From: JBGPTK01 sp963797765
Lineage (GTDB): Bacteria > Acidobacteriota > Terriglobia > Acidiferrales > UBA7541
DNA: 64,000 nucleotides
Assembly: GCA_963797765.1 (NCBI GenBank)
Contig: CAWCQU010000001.1
Coordinates: forward strand, 186,001-250,000
Direction: 5' to 3'
Part shown: in pieces, positions 1 through 7,794 of the stretch
Layout of the letters: every line of letters begins with the position of its first letter
How positions within the stretch are numbered: the stretch's first letter is position 1
Translations under genes and position numbers: made by a program
The notes under the pieces: generated by a model
The model's input: the letters and a program-made list of their open reading frames with translations, nothing else
The model's database searches: none
Told to the model about the DNA's origin: nothing

Positions 1-58
1 AGCACGCGCCGCCCACGGCGAAGCCTCAGCCTCACTGACGGGCAATTCCTTCGCGCCC

Positions 59-1159
59 TCAATCCGGCGGCACGTGTGGCGTGAAATCTTCCACTTCGAA
101 TGCGTTCGGCCGGGGCGTTCCAACCAGCAAGACATAGACCAAGGACTGCTTAATCCAATCCAGATTCAATAGACTCTGAGCCGCCGTGTCGCTGAATGCC
201 GCGGTGGGAACCGCAGTAAGGCCTTGGTTCGCCGCTGCGAGCAAGACGTTTTGTCCGATGTGTCCGGCCTCAATCAGCACCACACGATACGCCGTCGGAT
301 GCGGGTACTTCCACATGGAGCGTTCGAAATTGGCGACCAACAAAATAAGTGCGCCTGCATCCTCAGCCCAATATTGGCCGACCAATAATTCAGTCGGCGA
401 AACGGCAGGGCTTGAGGTCAACAGGCCGAGTGAATTCTCGACGGCCGAGTAATGGTAGAGCCCGGAAGGAAGATCCTTCACGTTCAACGCATAAACGTAT
501 CCCTCGTAAGGGTTCCTTCCTCCTCCGGAAGGCGCCATCTTGAGCGGGATCATGCGGGCACTCCCGGGAAAGTGCGTATCCAGGAATCCGGTGATGCCAA
601 GGCCTGCGAAAAGACAGTCCCGCAGAGCATCCAACGAAAGTGGGGCCGGAAGAAAGGATCGGATACTCCGTCGCCGATTGAGGAGAGAAAAAAAGTTTCC
701 TGCGATATCCGGCTTGGGCAACTTTTTAACGTATGCGCAAGATTCATTCGTCGTAAACATCGAAACCGGAGGCGCTGAAAGGGATCGCTGTCCCATCCAG
801 GAAACGGCTTGGGCCGGGTTAAGGTAAGGCGGATCCTTCATCCCAAAGTGATAAAGGCCCGCAGTTGCGTCCCAGGACCATGCCGTTTCATATTGCACGT
901 CAAAAGCGGCGGCAGGCGTATGTTCGACGACTAGGAAACTTTGTTCGACCAGAAAATTCAGGTGGGCCAGCATCGCCGCTGGATCCACTGCCGGGTAGAG
1001 TAAGAGGAATTGCTGGGGATCCTCCCACGCACCGGCCTTGGACAGCAAATCGATCGTGAAGCTGTCACAGACGATCGACTTCTGGGTAAGAAAGTTCTGC
1101 AGGATGGGCGTTGAGTCAACAAACTTAACGACCAGGGTTCGTGCGCGCCGCAAACGCAC
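59..1159 (-). CDS. SagB/ThcOx-type FMN-dependent dehydrogenase
   Basis: This 366-residue protein has the nitroreductase fold of SagB/ThcOx dehydrogenases, which in azole-peptide pathways use FMN to oxidise thiazoline or oxazoline rings to thiazole or oxazole. The marks lie in the C-terminal domain: RRRSIRSF at residues 162-169, SGGGRNPYEG at 211-220, GLYHY near 233 and EAGHIGQN at 297-304. The first 150 residues form the extra N-terminal domain seen in long members. The start is a GTG preceded by a G-rich ribosome site. It is the last visible gene of a co-directional trio with the SPFFGSAAA repeat gene (155 bases upstream) and a helical protein. No YcaO cyclodehydratase is in the window, but the operon may continue beyond base 1. 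The family is clear; its substrate here is inference. Confidence 0.82.
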   Translation of the reverse strand: MRLRRARTLVVKFVDSTPILQNFLTQKSIVCDSFTIDLLSKAGAWEDPQQFLLLYPAVDPAAMLAHLNFLVEQSFLVVEHTPAAAFDVQYETAWSWDATAGLYHFGMKDPPYLNPAQAVSWMGQRSLSAPPVSMFTTNESCAYVKKLPKPDIAGNFFSLLNRRRSIRSFLPAPLSLDALRDCLFAGLGITGFLDTHFPGSARMIPLKMAPSGGGRNPYEGYVYALNVKDLPSGLYHYSAVENSLGLLTSSPAVSPTELLVGQYWAEDAGALILLVANFERSMWKYPHPTAYRVVLIEAGHIGQNVLLAAANQGLTAVPTAAFSDTAAQSLLNLDWIKQSLVYVLLVGTPRPNAFEVEDFTPHVPPD

Positions 1160-1314
1160 TGTCCACCCCCTCGGCTATAAAAATTTCGATGCGCACTCGA
1201 CCCTTCGATGTTTCACGAGCGGGTAGTTTCAAACCATAAACTCGGCGACAGAATTGACGGGCAGCTAAAGGCCCACGTGAAGCTTCTCACCCGAGGCATT
1301 CCAAGCCCGTATCT

Positions 1315-2324
1315 TCAGGGTTTCTTTTTCTCGGAAGCTTCTTTTGCGGGAGGGCCAGCGGAACTGGCACTACCGAAGAATGGGCTAGCAGCGGCACTGC
1401 CAAAAAAAGGACTGGCTGCAGCGCTGCCAAAAAAGGGACTCGCAGCGGCACTCCCAAAGAATGGGCTAGCAGCCGCGCTGCCGAAGAAGGGACTGGCAGC
1501 AGCACTGCCGAAGAACGGACTTGCTGCGGCACTGCCGAAGAACGGACTTGCAGGAGCGCTGCCAAAGAAGGGACTAGCAGCCGCACTGCCGAAGAATGGA
1601 CTTGCCGCGGCACTGCCGAAGAATGGACTGGCAGCAGCAGTGCCGAAGAACGGACTTGCTGCGGCACTGCCGAAGAACGGACTTGCAGGAGCGCTGCCGA
1701 AGAAGGGACTGGCAGCGGCACTGCCAAAGAATGGACTGGCAGCAGCAGTGCCGAAGAACGGACTTGCTGCGGCACTGCCGAAGAACGGACTTGCAGGAGC
1801 GCTGCCGAAGAAGGGACTGGCAGCGGCACTGCCAAAGAACGGGACTCGCTGCGGCACTGCCAAAGAATGGGCTGGCTGCGGCGCTGCCGAAGAAGGGACT
1901 GGCAGCGGCGCTGCCAAAGAAGGGACTTGCTGCGGCGCTGCCGAAGAATGGACTGGCTGCGGCACTGCCGAAGAAGGGACTGGCGGCCGCGCTGCCGAAG
2001 AAGGGACTTGCTGCGGCGCTGCCGAAGAAGGGACTTGCCGCGGCACTGCCGAAGAACGGACTTGCCGCGGCACTGCCGAAGAAGGGACTTGCCGCGGCAC
2101 TGCCAAAGAAGGGACTTGCCGCGGCGCTGCCGAAGAACGGGACTTGCTGCGGCACTGCCGAAAAATGGACTGGCCGCTGCACTGCCGAAGAACGGACTCG
2201 CCGCTGCGCTGCCAAAGAAGGGACTTGCCGCGGCGCTGCCGAAGAACGGACTTGCTGCTGCACTACCAAAGAACGGGCTTGCCGGGGCACCCATCGGACC
2301 GGTGGGGTTACCGTAACCTGCCAT
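1315..2324 (-). CDS. SPFFGSAAA tandem-repeat protein (two 1-nt frame breaks)
   Basis: I do not recognise this protein. It starts MAGYGNPTGPMGAPA and then consists of 34 copies of a nine-residue unit, consensus SPFFGSAAA, ending in a short lysine-rich tail (SSAGPPAKEASEKKKP). The ATG at 2324 follows an excellent GAGGAGG site at a spacing of about six bases, which fixes the strand. The repeat is read in three successive frames. One extra G in the triplets at 2139-2141 and again at 1841-1843 breaks the frame; removing both restores one 335-residue protein. Units vary little (SAPA or TAAA ends). Each unit offers two serines beside small residues, so it could be a multi-core substrate of the neighbouring SagB-type enzyme, or a low-complexity structural protein. 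Only the repeat architecture and operon position are certain. Confidence 0.7.
1366..2279. repeat. 27-bp tandem array, 34 units
   Basis: There are thirty-three full 27-bp units and one truncated unit, which with two single-base insertions accounts exactly for 914 bases. Near 1600-1840 a higher-order period of about four units (108 bp) is visible: the pattern of SAAA, SAPA, SAAA and TAAA endings recurs, which points to expansion by block duplication. There are no spacers, so this is not a CRISPR array. Confidence 0.95.
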
Positions 2325-2363
2325 ACGTGTCCTCCTCTTCCTCTTCGCTGAACGTTGGTTGCA

Positions 2364-2852
2364 TCAGGATCGTGGACTTTCCTTCTCAATGGGCCTCTGG
2401 ACCGTCCGATCGGCAGACCAGCACGCGGAAACGATGGAATAGCCGATCGTTCCGAGTGAGCGGACATCCAATGTTGCTGGGTTTATTCCCGCCCATCCCG
2501 CTCGTAGTGCTTCCACATAATCTCGGTAGGCCTGATCGAGGCGCGCCTGGAAACTGGAACTCTCCCACGCCTGCTTCACGGCTTGCCAATAGTTCTGGTA
2601 GGCTTGCTCACTCCGCTGCTGCGCGTCAGAATGTGTCCAAGCTTCCTGCAAAACTTGAACGTAGTCGAGGTACAGTTCCTGGGAACGCTTTTGGAACTCA
2701 TCGTAGAGCACCTGCATCGCTTTCATGTACTTGAGATACGCATTCTCAAAGGGCCTCGTTAGAGATTCGGTTGGCGCGCTTTGTAACTTCGAAAAATCAG
2801 GTTCACTGGAAGTAAGCCCTGGGACCCTTTCCTCAGTCCGTTTCTCGGACAT
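2364..2852 (-). CDS. helical protein with four aromatic 13-residue motifs
   Basis: This is a 162-residue protein of unknown function. Its core is a set of four related amphipathic segments at residues 38-50, 60-72, 84-96 and 108-120. They share the pattern [AL]Y-x-[KDN]-Y-h-x-[AV]-h-[QKR]-x-x-[YW] and the last three are spaced exactly 24 residues apart. The first 35 residues are polar and probably disordered, and the C-terminus has a short hydrophobic stretch followed by a basic tail. The ATG is preceded by GGAAGGAG at good spacing. It is the first gene of the trio; 40 bases separate its stop from the repeat-protein start. The regular helical repeats suggest a scaffold or coiled-coil binder, possibly a carrier for the repeat protein. 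No enzyme motif is visible. Confidence 0.72.
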   Translation of the reverse strand: MSEKRTEERVPGLTSSEPDFSKLQSAPTESLTRPFENAYLKYMKAMQVLYDEFQKRSQELYLDYVQVLQEAWTHSDAQQRSEQAYQNYWQAVKQAWESSSFQARLDQAYRDYVEALRAGWAGINPATLDVRSLGTIGYSIVSACWSADRTVQRPIEKESPRS

Positions 2853-3157
2853 ACTCGACTCCTTCCTTCTCTAGCTGGAGCGCAGTACTCCCCGCTATTT
2901 TGTGGAACATGACCAAGGCCGAAAGCACAGCTAGAACATAAAAACAAAATTTCCAGAATCCGCAGGCTCGGTCTTGCGATCCGAGTCAGCGAGCCCACGG
3001 CCGCGAAATTTCCGCGAGCAGCAGCTTCAACGGGACTTCCTCGCACAGGAGACTCGGGCAGCCAGGAATATACACCACTTTTCCATCTGCTCGGCCATGT
3101 TTCAACTCGCAGTCTCCGCCTCTACGGCCTCCTTCGATCCGAGCTCTGTAAGGTTGG
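2853..3157. other. upstream region of the repeat/SagB operon
   Basis: This stretch should hold the promoter of the minus-strand trio. I see the ribosome site just upstream of 2852 but no promoter boxes I would defend, and no coding frame with a convincing start. Confidence 0.4.
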
Positions 3158-3243
3158 GCGCCTCACAATTTACTCAGATTCTCGCCAGGCAGATGTCGTT
3201 TTCACATCAAAGTGTGGAGGTTCAAATCCTCTCAGGCGCGCCA
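3158..3243 (+). other. tRNA-like sequence, probably degenerate
   Basis: The 3' part has a GGAGG/CCTCT T-stem around TTCAAAT at 3216-3232, then CAGGCGC, a discriminator G and CCA. Six of seven acceptor pairs form with GCGCCTC at 3158-3164. A perfect 5-bp hairpin with a 7-base loop sits at the anticodon position (3192-3208), but the conserved U33 is a G, the variable region is long and the D-arm cannot be folded properly. It is more likely a decayed tRNA or a tRNA 3'-end left by integration than a working tRNA. Confidence 0.3.
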
Positions 3244-3570
3244 CTCTTAGCCATTTCGTTTCGATCATTCCAGGCCGCGTCACACGAGTTTCTGGTCGGG
3301 GCTGTATCAGTGGACTGATCGGGAAGAAATATCATTAGTACTAGCCTGCTCTGCGAAGAAACTGGCAGTGCGCAAAATGATTCATCTTGACTTGCCCCTC
3401 GAGGTCGTTGGATTATCCGCGCCTCGTCCCACAGAGGTCTTAGCTTGGGTTCTCCCGCCTCCGCGGTCGAACCCAGGATATTCGCTCACTAGATGCCGGC
3501 AAACGTACTTATTTCTGCCGCAGTTCACATACGGACTGTACAGGATAAAGATCCGGCACGGAGATAACAG
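3244..3570. other. non-coding leader of the giant surface-protein gene
   Basis: I see no convincing gene here. The only clear signal is a GGAG site about ten bases before the ATG at 3571. Confidence 0.35.
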
Positions 3571-6226
3571 ATGATGAAGCGCTCGGCTTTGACCCGTCCT
3601 TTCTACATCTCCGTGCTGGCGATCGCCGGCCTTATCGTTCTGTCGTACATCCCGCTGACCAGACTTCGAGCGCAGAGTGTTGGGGCGACGATCCTCCCCA
3701 GTGTGAAGCGGCCTCTGGCCAACCTGAAGAACCCGCAAAATCTGAAGGTAACTCACACGGGCTCCGCGAATGTTGTGGCGGCGTTGCAGGACGGCACGGC
3801 GAATCCCACTGCATTAGCTGCCGCGGATTTTGATGCGGATGGCGCCATGGACGTGGTGGCTGGTTACTCAACCGGCAAACGGCGGCTTGCTGGTGGTGCA
3901 TCGCGGCAATCCGGACGCCTATGCGCCGAAGGATACTTCTCTCTACCAAAAGGCGATGCAGGGCAGCGTTCCTCCTACTTTTTTGTCCAAGGCTGCGGTG
4001 CTTGCGGTTCCGGAATCTCCTGACTTGCTGTTGACAGGTGATTTCAACCGCGACGGAAACCAGGACATACTGGTCGCAGCGCGCGGCGGCGCCCTTTACT
4101 TGCTTGCAGGTGATGGACGCGGAAATTTTCTTCCGGCACAAATGGTGCCTCTCTCCGGCCAGGTGACGGCGTTGGCCGCCACTAGTGACGGTCACGTGGC
4201 GGTGAGCATGGACGGCGGGAGCGGCCCGCAATTGGCGATCCTCGCCCCTGGCTGGAATGGCTTCACTACGGGTGCAGTTCATTCGTTGCCGGCGCGGGGC
4301 GATTCCGTGGCATGGGGAAGCCTGGGTGGCGGAGCAGACTTGGCCGTGGGCGCCGGCGCGAACGTCGTAATGATCTATAACGCGCTGGGTGCGAATCCGC
4401 AAACGGAGACGGTCAGCGTTCCGTTCCAGGTGCAGGCTCTGGCTCTGGGAGATTTCATTTGGGATCGTGACGGCCGCACGGAAATATCTCTCCTCGCGGA
4501 TGACGGCTCGATCCACATATTGCAGCACGGAGCGCTGGACACGCGTCCGCTCACGCGAGCGGATATCCCCGGAAGGCGCGCGGCGTGGATGGCGCGAAGC
4601 AAGCAGTCACAGGATGCCACATCATTTGGTGCGTGGACCGTGGCGAAGCAGTTGCCGTTCAGCGTCTCGGCGTCGTCGGGCTCGGTCTCGCCCTCCGCCT
4701 TCAGTTCGCCTCGCGTGGCGGCGTCTTCAACTCACGACCTGTTGGTGTTGGATGCAGGGCGAAGCCAATTAAATATTCTCGACACATCCGGCAAAACGGC
4801 GAGCGCTAGCGCATCGGTATCGTTTTCCGGTACACCCGTTGCTGCGCTGGCGTTGCCGCAGAAGTTAAACGCGGAGCGCGACATCGTCGTTCTAACCTCC
4901 GCTCAGTCTGCTCCCATGCTTTTGACCGCGGGAGCTGATCCCACGTTTAACGTGAACACAACCGCGGATGTGGACGCAATTGGCGCGTGCGCAATCAACT
5001 CCACCGTCACCAGCGACACTGGATTGCCCAGCCTGCTCAGCCTGCGTGAGGCGGTTTGCGAGGCCAACAACAGTGGCGCAGCGACCAGCGTTATCAACCT
5101 TCCGGCGGGAACCTACGCCTTGTCCATCAGCACCTTCGGCGGCAATGGATCGGCCAGTTCCTCCGGAGAGCTGCAAGTTGGGATGCAAGCGGGCAACAAC
5201 ATCTCGATCGTTGGAGCGGGGGTGGGCAGCACGACCATCAGACAAACAGACAACGTGAACCGGATCATCGAGGGAGACCAATTGGTTGCCGGCAACATGC
5301 CGCTTTCGATCTCGAATCTAACGCTAACCGGCGGATTATGCGATACCACCGGCCTCGATTGCGCGCTCAACGGCGGTGGAGCTGTTTTCGCCGGAGGCCC
5401 CGGTGACAACCTCACCCTCACCAACATGGTAATGAGCAACAACGGCGCAAACCCAACCGCGACAACCACGAACCAGGAAAACGGGGGAGCCCTGACCTAC
5501 GTCGGCCCTACTCTCATCATCACCGGTTCGACTTTTTCAAGCAATACTGCCAGCGGGGCAGGCGGGGCGATTTATGCCGAAGATGGCTTCTTTAGTGGTT
5601 TTCTCGCAGGCTCCGTCAGCATCACGAATTCGAACTTTACTGACAACACAAACATAAGCTCAGGCGGCGCGATTCGCTTCGACTTGCATGGCGGCTACCC
5701 TGCTACGATCAGTGGATCGACTTTCACCGGAAATAAGACCACGGAAGCTGCTGGAGAAGGCGGCGCAATTACCGCCGAAACATTTGACACCACCAACGGA
5801 AATGCCAGCTTCACGATGAGCAAGTCCCGAATCTCCGGCAATAGCGCCCCGGGTGCGGGAACGGGCGTTGCTGCGGTATCCGTGGCCGCGACCATGGTCA
5901 ACAACTGGTGGGGTTGCAACGCGGGACCGGGCGGAACCGGTTGCGACACCATCTCCAACGATTTATCGACCGTGACCTTCAATCCCTGGCTGGTGCTTGC
6001 CATCAGCCCATCCTCCAGCCAGATTTTGCCCTCAGGCACATCCACATTGACGGCGGACCTGACGCATAATTCGAACAACACCAGCGGCTTCAGCGTCCCG
6101 AACGGCACACCAGTGACGTTCGGCGGCACACTGGGAACGGTGAATCCAACCAGCGCGGGTACCGGACCTCCCGCAGCGTGGCCAGGCTACTTCGGTTTAC
6201 ACGGCCGGAGCCACCGCCGGCAATGA
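3571..6226 (+). CDS. giant surface protein, N-terminal part (FG-GAP, CSLREA beta-helix), frameshifted
   Basis: This is the first third of one broken gene running to 9762 (about 2,060 residues when repaired). It opens with a signal peptide (basic start, hydrophobic core, AQS cleavage region). FG-GAP/VCBS-like blade motifs follow (DFDADGAMDVV, DFNRDGNQDI). Next is a CSLREA-type segment (LREAVCEANN near 5045), then a right-handed beta-helix rich in GG and N-S-G turns, up to the start of Ig-like domains. An extra A in the AAA at 3877-3879 shifts the frame; codons continue one base later from 3880. The reading ends at 6226 only because another indel occurs at about 6160-6172. It is a likely secreted, cell-surface or adhesin-type protein. 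Function beyond the fold content is unknown. Confidence 0.68.
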
Positions 6227-6245
6227 CACCAACGTCACCGCCAAG

Positions 6246-7790
6246 GTGGACAATCAGACAGTTAGCACCACGATCAGTATCCAGGACACAGTCACCGTCA
6301 CGACCAATCCAAGCGGACTATCCATCACCGTGGACACCGTCGCTCTAACTGCTCCGCAGACATTCCACTGGAACGTGGGCGATCCGCATTCCCTCTCCAC
6401 CACATCACCGCAGGCAGGCCCCACGGGGTCTCAATATGTGTTCGGCAGTTGGTCGGATTTAGGGCTCCAATCGCATTCTGTGATGGCTCCATCCGCGACT
6501 ACTACCTACACGGCAGACTTCAACACGCAGTACCAGTTGACCACTCAGGCCTCACCCGCCCCCGATGGCAGCGTGTCGCCGGCCTCCGGAAGCTATTTTG
6601 CTCCTGGCGCATCGATTCCGGTGCTGGCGACCGCAAATCCCACTTTCATGTTCAGTAGCTGGAGTGCGACCTCAGGTTCGTTTGACTCGACCAGCTCGGC
6701 CAGCACCAATTTCCACATGCCCAGCGCCGCAGCGACCGTGACTGGGAACTTCTCGGTCGCCATCGTAGGCGCGAACACCAGCACGTCGGTGACATCGAAT
6801 AACAATCCCTCGTTCACCGCCGCGCCCGGCAACTCGGTCACATTCACCGCCACAGTAACCAGCACCAGCACAGTAAATGAAGGCACAGTCACGTTTACGG
6901 ATGGCGGCAATCCTATACCCGGAGGCGGCGCGGTTGCCGTGAGCAACGGTACCGCAGCGCTCACAACCAGCTTCACAATCGAGGGTAATCACGACATCAA
7001 AGCAACTTACAACGGCACCGTCAACTTCGTCACCAGCAACGGCAGCGTGTCGCAGGAAGTGGATAGCCACACCGTCGTCACCGGAAACACCTTCTGCAAT
7101 CCCGGCGGCATTACGATACCGGCGAGCGGCGCGGCCCAGCCCTATCCTTCGCGAATATTTGTTTCGAGCCTGCCCACCACGCTATCCACGGTCACGGTGA
7201 CGATTGACAATTTTTCCCATGCATCGCCGGTGAACGCAGACATGCTGCTCACCGGGCCTACCGGAGCAAATCTGGTTTTCTGGGGTGATGCGGGAGGCAC
7301 GAATCCCGTCTCGGGTTTGAATGTGACTTTGGACGACGCTGCCGGAGGCTTGATATCCAATCCAGTTATTTCGGGAACTTTTAAACCCACAGCCGTCAAT
7401 GGGAGCGTGCTCTTTCCGTCGCCGGCGCCCTCCAGCCCCATTTTTGCGGCCAGCGCCGGCTCAGGCACTCTGGCTTCCGCGTTTGCCGGCACGAACCCGA
7501 ATGGCACCTGGAGCTTCTACGTGGTTGATACGAGCGGCAGTTCTGGCGGCACCATCGGCCAGGTGTGTCTGAATTTCACGGTGATCTCGCCAGTTTTGTC
7601 TGTGTCGAAGTCCCACTCCGGCAGCTTCACTCAGGGACAGACCGCGACCTGGAACTTTGACGTGAGCAATACCGCGAGCGGCACCACCACCTCGGGGAAC
7701 GTCGTCCTGTCCGACAGTTTCCCGGCCGGGTACACCCTGAGCAGCTTCAGCGGAACCGGATGGAGCTGCACTGGAACCAGCTACAGCTAA
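6246..7790 (+). CDS. giant surface protein, middle part (InlB-like, Ig-like, P-domain), frameshifted
   Basis: This continues the gene above; the correct frame actually enters at about 6170. It holds a divergent InlB B-type repeat (PSGLSITVD through TYTADFNTQYQLTTQ, then GSVSPASGSYF), an Ig-like Big_3-type domain (VTFTDGGNPIPGG, IKATYNG), and a proprotein-convertase P-like domain (IDNFSHASPVNADMLL through WSFYVVDTS). A DUF11-type conserved repeat begins at LSVSKSHSGSF. The TAA at 7788-7790 is an artefact of a one-base shift at about 7775-7785, because the DUF11 domain continues in the next frame as NSTAVAGGSSFP. There is no ribosome site at 6246, so this is not an independent gene. Confidence 0.66.
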   Translation: MDNQTVSTTISIQDTVTVTTNPSGLSITVDTVALTAPQTFHWNVGDPHSLSTTSPQAGPTGSQYVFGSWSDLGLQSHSVMAPSATTTYTADFNTQYQLTTQASPAPDGSVSPASGSYFAPGASIPVLATANPTFMFSSWSATSGSFDSTSSASTNFHMPSAAATVTGNFSVAIVGANTSTSVTSNNNPSFTAAPGNSVTFTATVTSTSTVNEGTVTFTDGGNPIPGGGAVAVSNGTAALTTSFTIEGNHDIKATYNGTVNFVTSNGSVSQEVDSHTVVTGNTFCNPGGITIPASGAAQPYPSRIFVSSLPTTLSTVTVTIDNFSHASPVNADMLLTGPTGANLVFWGDAGGTNPVSGLNVTLDDAAGGLISNPVISGTFKPTAVNGSVLFPSPAPSSPIFAASAGSGTLASAFAGTNPNGTWSFYVVDTSGSSGGTIGQVCLNFTVISPVLSVSKSHSGSFTQGQTATWNFDVSNTASGTTTSGNVVLSDSFPAGYTLSSFSGTGWSCTGTSYS

Positions 7791-7794
7791 TTGT

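Noticed and set aside
1366..2279. CRISPR array
   Set aside because: The 27-bp units are directly abutting with no spacers and encode a regular nonapeptide. No cas genes are near.
1208..2734. Plus-strand 508-codon frame with GLAAALPKN-type repeats
   Set aside because: It is the opposite strand of the SPFFGSAAA array. It has no ribosome site, its start lies in a non-conserved region, and the repeat has no stop in any frame by composition. The minus-strand gene has an excellent ribosome site and co-directional neighbours.
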